Shown in pieces: positions 53,003 to 60,187 of a stretch of 64,000 nucleotides of DNA; the stretch's first letter is position 1; every line of letters begins with the position of its first letter. This DNA is from JABDJL01 sp963664065. Lineage in GTDB: Bacteria; Pseudomonadota; Gammaproteobacteria; Xanthomonadales; SZUA-36. The stretch is from contig OY760942.1 in assembly GCA_963664065.1 (NCBI GenBank), positions 2,294,001 to 2,358,000 on the forward strand, in the 5' to 3' direction. The notes beneath the pieces were generated by a model, which worked only from the letters and a program-made list of their open reading frames with translations, was not told the origin of the DNA and searched no databases. Position numbers and translations under genes: made by a program.

Positions 53003-53256
53003 AGTGTATAAACCTTTTTAAGTTATTCTTATATATTATTGATTAATTTCACTATTAACAACTGTTTCCACATTTGTTCGATCTCGATATGTGGCTGGAC
53101 TTCAAATTTTCGCACCAATTCAACGATGAATTTGGTTGTGCATGAGTATCGGTTAGAATGCCTGACTTGAATCTCTTTTTCCTGCCTCAAAATATTAGAA
53201 ATCCGGTAGCCTGAATTGTGGCTGAAAATGTTCCCGGACGAACGGAGCAATTATAC

Positions 53257-54213
53257 ATGAGCGATGTTAAACACAGCGGGCTTTTAATACTTGGATCGGG
53301 CCCTTCCGGCTATACGGCCGCCATATATGCCGCCCGCGCCAATCTTGCGCCGGTGGTGATCACAGGGATCCAGCAGGGAGGCCAGTTGACCATCACGACC
53401 GACGTGGATAACTGGCCGGGGGATGTTGAGGGGCTACAAGGGCCGGATTTAATGGTGCGGATGCAAAAACATGCTGAACGGTTCGATACCGATGTTATTT
53501 TCGATCACATACATACATCGGACCTTTCAAAGAAGCCTTTCATCCTTGAAGGGGATTCCGCCACTTACAGCTGTGATGCCTTGATTATCGCAACCGGTGC
53601 AAGTGCCAAGTACCTCGGCCTGCCGTCCGAGGAGGCTTTCATGGGTAAGGGTGTTTCCGCTTGTGCCACCTGTGACGGCTTCTTTTATCGTGACAGGGTT
53701 GTTGCTGTTGTTGGCGGCGGTAACACCGCTGTTGAAGAGGCCCTGTATCTATCCAATATCGCCTCCGAGGTGATCCTGGTGCATCGTCGGAAAGAGATGC
53801 GCGCTGAAAAAATCATGCAGGACCGCCTTTTTGACCGCGCAAAGAAGGGCAATATATGTCTCATGTGGGATCACGTTGTAGACGAAGTGCTGGGTGACGA
53901 AACAGGCGTCACGGGCTTGCGGGTATACAATGTCCTGAACGGTGAGCAAACCGACCTTGAGCTCAGTGGTGTTTTCATGGCGATTGGCCATACACCCAAT
54001 ACCGGAATTTTCGATGGCCAACTGGATATGAAGGACGGGTACATCAGAATTTTAAGTGGAACCGGAGGTATGGCCACTGCGACCAGTGTGGAAGGTGTTT
54101 TCGCGGCGGGTGACGTGGCGGATCACGTATATCGCCAAGCCGTGACTTCTGCCGGCTTTGGCTGCATGGCTGCACTGGACGCCGAGCGCTGGCTGGACGA
54201 ACAAAACAACTGA
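53257..54213 (+). CDS. trxB: Thioredoxin reductase
   Basis: 318 residues from the ATG at 53257; the upstream in-frame start at 53218 adds an unconserved segment. FAD motif LLILGSGPSGYTAAIYAARA (about 8-27), redox-active CATCDG (about 138-143) and NADPH motif VVGGGNTAVEEALYL are present, and the C-terminal AGDVADHVYRQAVTSAGFGC matches the family. It reduces thioredoxin in the cytoplasm. Followed by aat. Confidence 0.97.
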   Translation: MSDVKHSGLLILGSGPSGYTAAIYAARANLAPVVITGIQQGGQLTITTDVDNWPGDVEGLQGPDLMVRMQKHAERFDTDVIFDHIHTSDLSKKPFILEGDSATYSCDALIIATGASAKYLGLPSEEAFMGKGVSACATCDGFFYRDRVVAVVGGGNTAVEEALYLSNIASEVILVHRRKEMRAEKIMQDRLFDRAKKGNICLMWDHVVDEVLGDETGVTGLRVYNVLNGEQTDLELSGVFMAIGHTPNTGIFDGQLDMKDGYIRILSGTGGMATATSVEGVFAAGDVADHVYRQAVTSAGFGCMAALDAERWLDEQNN

Positions 54214-54243
54214 GCCCGAATTTTGCAAAACCGACCGTCATTG

Positions 54244-54969
54244 ATGATCCCGCAACTCGGTGCAGATCCGGCAGCTGAGTTTCCCGACCCTTCACTGGCC
54301 ATGGAATCGCCCGACGGCCTTCTTGCCTGGGGTGGCGATCTTGACCCGGTGCGACTGGGAAATGCATACCACAATGGAATTTTTCCCTGGTATTCAGATG
54401 ATCAGCCTATCCTGTGGTGGAGCCCATCCGCCCGTTGTGTGCTTTTCCCGCAAGATGTTCACGTTTCAAGACGCCTGCAAAGGCAGGTTACGCAGCGGAA
54501 ATTCCGGCTCAGTGCAGACTGCGCCTTTGAAGAGGTGATTGAGGGCTGTGCCCTGCCCCGTGAGACCCAGGACTCCACCTGGATTACACTAGGCATGATT
54601 GAAGCGTATTGCCGTATGTACAGGATGGGCATTGCTCATTCAATCGAGGTCTGGGAAGACGATGAACTGGCCGGTGGCATTTATGGGTTGTCATTTGGCA
54701 AGGTTTTTTTCGGCGAATCCATGTTTAGCCGTGCACGGGATGCAAGTAAAGTTGCCCTGGCCTGCCTGTGCAGGCAACTCGAAAACTGGGGGTTCGCAAT
54801 GCTGGACTGCCAGGTCAGTAATCCCCACCTTCAAAGCATGGGCGCCATCGATATCCCACGCGAGACTTTTCTTTCAATACTGGCTGCTAATGTAGACCTG
54901 CCTGCAGGGCACATTCCGTTCAGCAAAGCGTTCGAAAAATACGCTTGCAGCAGCAAGACCACTCAGTAA
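54244..54969 (+). CDS. aat: Leucyl/phenylalanyl-tRNA-protein transferase
   Basis: 241 residues from ATG 54244 (a TTG at 54223 is also in frame). It adds Leu or Phe to N-terminal Arg/Lys of proteins, creating ClpAP-recognised N-degrons. Conserved blocks: SPDGLLAWGGDLDP, NGIFPWYSDDQPILWWSPSA, GGIYGLSFGKVFFGESMFS. clpA, its functional partner, lies at the other end of this window. Confidence 0.95.
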   Translation: MIPQLGADPAAEFPDPSLAMESPDGLLAWGGDLDPVRLGNAYHNGIFPWYSDDQPILWWSPSARCVLFPQDVHVSRRLQRQVTQRKFRLSADCAFEEVIEGCALPRETQDSTWITLGMIEAYCRMYRMGIAHSIEVWEDDELAGGIYGLSFGKVFFGESMFSRARDASKVALACLCRQLENWGFAMLDCQVSNPHLQSMGAIDIPRETFLSILAANVDLPAGHIPFSKAFEKYACSSKTTQ

Positions 54970-55868
54970 CACAGGATCCCGTCAAGGCCATTATCCTGAT
55001 GACGGTGGCAGTATTCATGATGTCCACGATGGATCTGGCCATGAAACAGCTGGTAGCGCACTATTCCAGTATCCAGGTGGTCTTTTTGCGCTGTGCCTTT
55101 TCGGCGCCGTTGTTTGCAATTTGGATACTGTCCAGTAATCCTTCGCTTTTCCGGCCCAGGCGTTTCAGGGACCATTTTCTAAGGGCAATTGTCGGTCTGG
55201 TGATGTTGTATGTGATCGGAGAATGTTTTCGAGAAATGCCACTGGCCGATGCCTACGCGATATTTTTCGCTGCACCATTGCTAATTACCGTGTTATCGGG
55301 CCTGGTCATGAAGGAGCCGGCCGGTCCGTTGCGCCTAAGCGCCTCCGTTATTGGTTTTGCCGGCGTGATCGTCGTACTCAAACCAGGAGCTGTGGCAGTA
55401 ATTTCCTATGGTTCGATAATGGGCCTGGTGGCTGTTGTTGCATATGCAGTAGTGGTACTTCTTTTACGCAGCCTGGGCCGTCAGGAACACAGCATCACGA
55501 TCGCCTTCTGGTTCACTGCACTGGTAGGTGCCGGGGCTGCAATATTCGCTGTTGATAACTGGCAAGCTGTTAAGTACGAACACTGGCCGTGGCTAGTGAC
55601 ACTTGGCATCAGCGGCACCGTGGGGCAGGTTTTACTGACAGCGGCATTCAGACGTGCCTCGGCAGCTGTAATTGCACCCTATGACTACCTTCACATGTTG
55701 TGGGCGGTGCTGTTTGGCTGGTGGTTTTGGGGCGATCTCCCCGGCGGGAGGGTCTGGATCGAGTCGGCCATTATTGTCGGATCAGGGCTTTACATCTTTT
55801 TTCGGGAACAACAACTCAAAAGGCGTTGTGCTGCGCCGTTGTCGAAACCCGATCTGCCGGTGGTTTGA
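54945..55868 (+). CDS. EamA/DMT-family transporter
   Basis: 307 residues from a TTG at 54945, overlapping aat by 25 bases (a later ATG at 54999 would remove the overlap but also the first helix start). Ten membrane segments arranged as two EamA repeats, with the second-repeat GTVGQVLLTAAFRRASAAVI block typical of the family. Probably exports small metabolites; the substrate is unknown. Confidence 0.88.
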   Translation: MQQQDHSVTQDPVKAIILMTVAVFMMSTMDLAMKQLVAHYSSIQVVFLRCAFSAPLFAIWILSSNPSLFRPRRFRDHFLRAIVGLVMLYVIGECFREMPLADAYAIFFAAPLLITVLSGLVMKEPAGPLRLSASVIGFAGVIVVLKPGAVAVISYGSIMGLVAVVAYAVVVLLLRSLGRQEHSITIAFWFTALVGAGAAIFAVDNWQAVKYEHWPWLVTLGISGTVGQVLLTAAFRRASAAVIAPYDYLHMLWAVLFGWWFWGDLPGGRVWIESAIIVGSGLYIFFREQQLKRRCAAPLSKPDLPVV

Positions 55869-55870
55869 AC

Positions 55871-56902
55871 TCAATCCAGGATCAGAAAATAAATGTGGGT
55901 GATAATTTCATCCTCGGGTGTATTTCCCGGGTCAGAAATGTAATGCTCCCATGAAACCGGCCCCTCCTGCAATCCATTTGCAGCCATGAAACTGGCCAGT
56001 TCGTTGTATGCGTGCAACATCTGGTCATAAGGTCCATGGTGTGTATACCTGACCGACCTTCCTGCCGGTGAAAGCCCCATTTGAACATTGCCGCTGAGTG
56101 TCCCGGGCATTTTATCTACAGGTAGGGCTGCATCGAATTGGAACCCGTTCTCGTCCCAGGACCGGGTGATTGCCATAGGCTGGCCTGCCATCTTAATATC
56201 GTTGCCCGCTATGAAGTCGCTGATTTCCGTAAACGCAACCGCCAGTGCCTGGGCCACATCGCTCGCTTCCTGGCTACTTGCTCCTGAAACATAAAGTATA
56301 TTCAGGGCTTCCACCCCGACAATTTCAATTGTTGCATCGCCAAAATCTGTCGCCGGTAATGTCTCGGCAAATTCCTTGAAGCCCGTCAGGCCCTGTTCAT
56401 AATCTGCGCCAATCCACTTGTCGAGAAAGAGACCAAAATATTTTCCTGCCAAGGTAGCCAGCACGCCCTTGCCTTTAGAAATATCGGTATCAAGTGCCCA
56501 GGTTACCCGTGTACCAGCGTCGGTCTCGATCAGGTCAAAATAGCTTTGAGCAGTTCCCTGGTCACCAAAATCCAGGTACATCTCGACCCGTTTGTAGGGC
56601 TGGCTTTCGATAATCTGTTGCCAGCCTTCGCCCACGGTCCTGGGATCACCTCTCCAGCTTAGTTTCGCGCCTGGCCCGGACCCGGGTCCTGAAAATCTGA
56701 ACTCGGCATCGGGGTCACGGGCCGCCCAGGGCGACCAGTTATTGAAAGTTCTATAACTATTGAGCAAGGTGAAAAGAACGGATGCAGGCTGATCAACGAC
56801 AATGCTGCGTTCTACATGATATTCGCGAGGTAGAAAAATACCGCCGCCGACAAATGCTGTCAAAATAATAAGTACTACAAGAATCAGTTTCTTCAACATC
56901 AA
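55871..56902 (-). CDS. SRPBCC protein with C-terminal GyrI-like effector-binding domain
   Basis: 343 residues. An N-terminal membrane anchor or signal (KKLILVVLIILTAFVGGGIF) is followed by an SRPBCC lipid-binding fold (ERSIVVDQPASVLFTLLNSY, NNWSPWAARDP, about 30-170) and a GyrI/AraC-effector-like domain (about 190-340, VRYTHHGPYDQMLHAYNELA). This two-domain combination suggests binding of small hydrophobic ligands in the periplasm or at the membrane. The role is unknown. Confidence 0.85.
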   Translation of the reverse strand: MMLKKLILVVLIILTAFVGGGIFLPREYHVERSIVVDQPASVLFTLLNSYRTFNNWSPWAARDPDAEFRFSGPGSGPGAKLSWRGDPRTVGEGWQQIIESQPYKRVEMYLDFGDQGTAQSYFDLIETDAGTRVTWALDTDISKGKGVLATLAGKYFGLFLDKWIGADYEQGLTGFKEFAETLPATDFGDATIEIVGVEALNILYVSGASSQEASDVAQALAVAFTEISDFIAGNDIKMAGQPMAITRSWDENGFQFDAALPVDKMPGTLSGNVQMGLSPAGRSVRYTHHGPYDQMLHAYNELASFMAANGLQEGPVSWEHYISDPGNTPEDEIITHIYFLILD

Positions 56903-56948
56903 TGCTTTCCTGCCTTGCAGCTAACGGCTTCTCGTCACGCTGATTTGT

Positions 56949-56974
56949 ACACCTTATTCGTTACACCACACTAG
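56949..56974. repeat. 26-bp repeat, copy 2
   Basis: Exact reverse complement of 18643-18668. It overlaps the 3' end of the rhomboid gene, whose TAG stop (56971-56973) is part of the repeat's CTAG. Confidence 0.75.
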
Positions 56975-57723
56975 TGGAGAGTAGGTGGCCGGGGCTCCTC
57001 ATCATCCCTGTTTGCTTCCAGCCGACGGTCATTGTCTTTTTCAATTTCCCGGTCGGGATCCGGATACCAGTCCGGTACACTGTCATCCTCCTCCCATTCA
57101 TAACGCTTGATCGGAACCCTGTCCCAGTTATGATAAAGCAGTGCCATGACCACGCCGAGTATTGCACCCGACAGATGAAGTTCCCACGACATCTTCGGGC
57201 GAATCGGCAGAATACCCCACACCATGGATCCATAAAGAAACCAAACCAGCATGGAAACGGCGATGGATCTCATGTCGCGGCGCAGCATACCGCTGACAAA
57301 AACAAAGGCAAGCACCCCGTAAATGAATCCGCTGGCGCCAATATGCAGGCTGGGCCGTCCTATCAGCCAGGCAAGTAATCCGGAACCCAGCCAGATCATC
57401 GGCAGGGCCCGCAGCGAAGAATTGGGATACAGGTAGAACACCGTGGTCAGGCTGACAATCAGCGGTAATGAATTTGAAAACAGGTGTTCAACTCCACCAT
57501 GGAGTAGTGGTGCGGTCAAAATTCCGAGCAAGCCCTGCGCATCACGTGGTCTCAGGCCAAACCTGCCCAGGTGCAGGTCCAGGTATTGATCAGTAATCAG
57601 GATAAACCACAATAAAGCTGTGACTGACAATGCAATTTGCAGTGCCAGCGCAAAGTTTTTTTGTGCCTTTTTTGAATTGGTAAACCGGGGGTCTGGTTTC
57701 TGTAATTGCATGTTATACCGCAC
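56971..57723 (-). CDS. Rhomboid-family intramembrane serine protease
   Basis: 250 residues from a GTG at 57723 that overlaps the plsC stop (ATG 57711 is the alternative). Six membrane helices. Catalytic Ser in HIGASGFIYG (about 126-135) and catalytic His in SWELHLSGAILG (about 178-189); HGGVEHLFSNSLPL gives the conserved helix-2 His/Asn. The Asp/Glu-rich C-terminal tail (about 40 residues) is cytoplasmic. Its stop codon lies in the 26-bp repeat, so the tail may have been altered by that insertion. Confidence 0.9.
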   Translation of the reverse strand: MRYNMQLQKPDPRFTNSKKAQKNFALALQIALSVTALLWFILITDQYLDLHLGRFGLRPRDAQGLLGILTAPLLHGGVEHLFSNSLPLIVSLTTVFYLYPNSSLRALPMIWLGSGLLAWLIGRPSLHIGASGFIYGVLAFVFVSGMLRRDMRSIAVSMLVWFLYGSMVWGILPIRPKMSWELHLSGAILGVVMALLYHNWDRVPIKRYEWEEDDSVPDWYPDPDREIEKDNDRRLEANRDDEEPRPPTLH

Positions 57724-58466
57724 TAGCTCCTGAATTCTTCCGGTAGTGCCGAAGCTATGGTGTCGCGGGTACGATTCATCAAGTCCCGCACGTTATTGGC
57801 GCCTTCTCCTCCGACTTCTATTGCCGGATGAATAACGATCCGTGCACGCCCGGGGAACAGGCGCATGGTCTTGGAAGGCAACACATCGCCGGTGCCCAGC
57901 AAGGTTATTGGCAGTACCGGAAGTTGTTCAGATATTGAAATTCTGAATGCCCCTTTCTTGAACGGTAGTAGCCGCCCATCCAGGCTTCGTGTTCCTTCCG
58001 CGAAAAACAGGATACCTACCCCTCCGTGAAGCCCTCCGTAGGCGCTGCTTACCGCCTTTCTTGCCTGGGCCGGGTTTTTTCGATCAACGAAGATGTGCCC
58101 TGCTTTTTCACATCCGATGCCAACACCCGGTAGTTTCCGCAATTCCATCTTGATGACCCATTTCAAATCCAGGTCCAGCCAGCCATAAAGGCAGAGAATA
58201 TCGAATTGGCTGACGTGGTTGGCTACCACCACATAGGAGCGTCCGGGATCAGCATTCTCCGCTCCTTCCACGGTTACTGGCATCGGCGTCAGCCCTGCCA
58301 CCAATTTCGCCCAGTAGCGAGCGATATACCGGTTGGCGAATCGCGGGTTGACCAGCCAGGAGCCGATCACAATAGCCCATCCCGTCATCATGGTCAGGAT
58401 CAAGGCCAGTGGGATAAAAAATAGCCAGGCATAGATTTGGTACAACCAGAACAGGATAGCTTTCAA
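57723..58466 (-). CDS. plsC: 1-acyl-sn-glycerol-3-phosphate acyltransferase
   Basis: 247 residues. It makes phosphatidic acid at the inner membrane. N-terminal membrane helix, acyltransferase motif NHVSQFDILCLYG (HX4D, about 78-90), GHIFVDRKNP, and FFAEGTRSLDGRLLPFKKGAF (about 144-164). All catalytic motifs are intact. Confidence 0.93.
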   Translation of the reverse strand: MKAILFWLYQIYAWLFFIPLALILTMMTGWAIVIGSWLVNPRFANRYIARYWAKLVAGLTPMPVTVEGAENADPGRSYVVVANHVSQFDILCLYGWLDLDLKWVIKMELRKLPGVGIGCEKAGHIFVDRKNPAQARKAVSSAYGGLHGGVGILFFAEGTRSLDGRLLPFKKGAFRISISEQLPVLPITLLGTGDVLPSKTMRLFPGRARIVIHPAIEVGGEGANNVRDLMNRTRDTIASALPEEFRS

Positions 58467-58531
58467 ATTTACCGGCCATTAATTCAGTAGTTCACAGCCT
58501 AACCTTCGCTTGCCTCAGGCGCAAGCACACT

Positions 58532-58767
58532 TCAATCGTCTTCTGAATCCGGGCCGTTGAACCCTTCCAGTTGGCGGTAAATGACCAGTGAATACACGGT
58601 AGGAATCAGAGCAACAGCAATGACAACCGTGAAGAAAAGACCTCTACCAATGCCATGAACCCGACACAAACGAATACAACAATGTCATAAGCTTTTCGAG
58701 AAGGTTCCAGGGCGAACATCATCAGGGCAATACCAACACTTACCCAGTTCATGGGTGTAATTGTCAT
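58532..58767 (-). pseudogene. Frameshifted small membrane protein
   Basis: ATG 58767 opens MTITPMNWVSVGIALMMFAL and then EPSRKAYDIVVFVCVGFMAL; about 58640 the frame shifts and GRGLFFTVVIAVALIPTVYS and LVIYRQLEGFNGPDSEDD-stop follow. Joined, it would be about 78 residues with two or three membrane segments. Its ATG overlaps the arsR-like stop as ATGA, so the pair was an operon. Function unknown. Confidence 0.6.
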
Positions 58768-58940
58768 TTCTTGTTTCCCTCGTTACTGCCAATCAATTGA
58801 GCGATTAACACCATTGCTTCTTCAACTACCGAAACATTCAATGCATATATCCTTTGTTGACCTTCACGGCGAATTCGAACCAGTTCTGCAGATCTCAACT
58901 TCGCCAGATGATGGGAAACCGTTGCGGGAGTAATAGTCCA
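58764..58940 (-). pseudogene. ArsR-family regulator, N-terminally truncated
   Basis: 58 codons remain: TITPATVSHHLAKLRSAELV is the recognition helix region of ArsR winged-helix repressors, followed by RIRREGQQRIYALN (wing). The first half of the protein is missing; homology begins right after the hsp20 terminator, so a deletion removed promoter and N-terminus. Confidence 0.75.
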
Positions 58941-58942
58941 GT

Positions 58943-58966
58943 AAAAAGGCGCCCGAAGGCGCCCTT
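58943..58966 (-). terminator. hsp20 intrinsic terminator
   Basis: GGGCGCC-TTCG-GGCGCC followed by TTTTT on the minus strand, a UUCG tetraloop hairpin with T-run, located 19 bases after the hsp20 stop. Confidence 0.92.
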
Positions 58967-58984
58967 TCGTCTAATTGAGAAAAA

Positions 58985-59443
58985 TCAGGCAGCCTTGCTT
59001 TTGGCTTCCAACAATTGCGAGGCACCGCTGATTTTGATCTTCCGCGGCTTCATGGCCTTGGGAAGTTCCCGCTCCAGGTAAATATGCAAGAGGCCGTTTT
59101 CCAATTGTGCACCGGTAACGCGAACGTGATCAGCGAGGTTGAATTTACGCTGGAATGAACGACTCGCTATTCCCCGGTACAGGTACTCGGTTTCATCGGC
59201 CGTGTCAGCCTCACGGTTTCCGCTGATGGTCAAAACATTTTGCTCTGAGCTGATGTCAAGATCAGCTTCCGCAAAACCAGCGACCGCCATGGTGATCTGG
59301 TAGGCGTTTTCTTCGGTGGACTTGATGTTATAAGGCGGGTAACTATTGCCCTGCTCAAGCCTTTTGGCTGACGCCAGCAGTGATGCCAAGCGGTCGAAAC
59401 CAACCGTGGTTCTGTATAAGGGTGAAAAATCAAATGTAGTCAT
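58985..59443 (-). CDS. Small heat-shock protein (Hsp20/IbpA-like)
   Basis: 152 residues. N-terminal DFSPLYRTTVGFDRLASLLA is like IbpA/B. Alpha-crystallin domain at about 38-130 (YNIKSTEENAYQITMAVAGF ... GLLHIYLERELPKAMKPRKI), with the C-terminal IxI-type KIKI motif for oligomer contacts. Holds unfolding proteins for refolding. It has an AAAGGAGA ribosome site, a sigma-32-type promoter at 59540-59567 and a leader that may act as an RNA thermometer. Confidence 0.95.
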   Translation of the reverse strand: MTTFDFSPLYRTTVGFDRLASLLASAKRLEQGNSYPPYNIKSTEENAYQITMAVAGFAEADLDISSEQNVLTISGNREADTADETEYLYRGIASRSFQRKFNLADHVRVTGAQLENGLLHIYLERELPKAMKPRKIKISGASQLLEAKSKAA

Positions 59444-59532
59444 TACCGTATTCTCCTTTGAAGCAATTCGGTGATTAATGTTTACCTCCTCCAGATGGCA
59501 AGAGGCGTTCTGCAGCCCCTTAAGGCGGCTGC
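59444..59532 (-). promoter_or_regulatory. hsp20 5' leader, candidate ROSE-type RNA thermometer
   Basis: About 90 nt between the inferred start site and ATG. It contains a hairpin GCAGCC/GGCTGC near the 5' end. Directly upstream of the ribosome site, TTGCTTCAAAGGAGA fits the ROSE pattern, in which U(U/C)GCU pairs with the AGGA of the ribosome site. ROSE elements are a known control of proteobacterial small heat-shock genes. Confidence 0.5.
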
Positions 59533-59539
59533 AATCATA

Positions 59540-59567
59540 AAATGGGGTCTGGATTGCTTATCTCAAG
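59540..59567 (-). promoter_or_regulatory. Sigma-32 promoter of hsp20
   Basis: Minus strand CTTGAGA (59567-59561), 13 bases, CCCCATTT (59547-59540), against the E. coli heat-shock consensus CTTGAAA-N11-16-CCCCATnT: one mismatch. It lies just downstream of the greB-type gene and about 100 bases before the hsp20 start. Confidence 0.85.
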
Positions 59568-59574
59568 AGCGGTT

Positions 59575-60078
59575 TCAGGATTCTCGATACCCGATTTTTA
59601 GTATGGTAAAAATTTGTGTTTCCTCAGGCAGTTTGACCTGCACTTTAGAGCCCACTTTCTTGCCCAGTAATTCGCGCGAAACAGGTGAATCAATAGAAAT
59701 CCATTGTTTTTTTGCATCAGTCTCATCAGCACCCACTATTCGATAGCGCAATACATTGCCTTTGCGATCCTTCAGGTTCACAAACGAACCAAAACGGACT
59801 GTTGACCTGTCGTCCGGTAATCGGTCCACAATCTGGATCACATCCAGGCGCTTGCTGATATAACGGATTCGACGGTCTATTTCCCCAAGTTGTTTTTTAC
59901 GATAGATGTACTCCGCGTTTTCGGAGCGATCGCCCTCGGCTGCGGCAGCAGAAAGTGCACGTACCACTTCAGGGCGCCTTTTCCCCCAAAGCTCCTTTAG
60001 CTCGGTTTTAAGGGACTTTGCACCTTCGGGAGTGATGTAAGGACTGGAAGGCTTTTGCGGTGGCCTCCATCTACCCAA
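59575..60078 (-). CDS. greB: Transcription elongation factor GreB
   Basis: 167 residues. It rescues backtracked RNA polymerase by stimulating transcript cleavage. N-terminal coiled coil (about 18-85) with tip residues in AEGDRSENAEYIYRKKQLGE and IDRRIRYISKRLD typical of GreB rather than GreA. C-terminal FKBP-like domain (IDSPVSRELLGKKVGSKVQV). Full length. Confidence 0.92.
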   Translation of the reverse strand: MGRWRPPQKPSSPYITPEGAKSLKTELKELWGKRRPEVVRALSAAAAEGDRSENAEYIYRKKQLGEIDRRIRYISKRLDVIQIVDRLPDDRSTVRFGSFVNLKDRKGNVLRYRIVGADETDAKKQWISIDSPVSRELLGKKVGSKVQVKLPEETQIFTILKIGYRES

Positions 60079-60187
60079 GCTTATGTCTCCAACGATCCGG
60101 TTTCATACCCAACTATAGACACCTGTACGCCTGCAATCTATCCGGTATAGTAGCGCGCTAAATTTCATCACATTCGAGGAATTCCGA

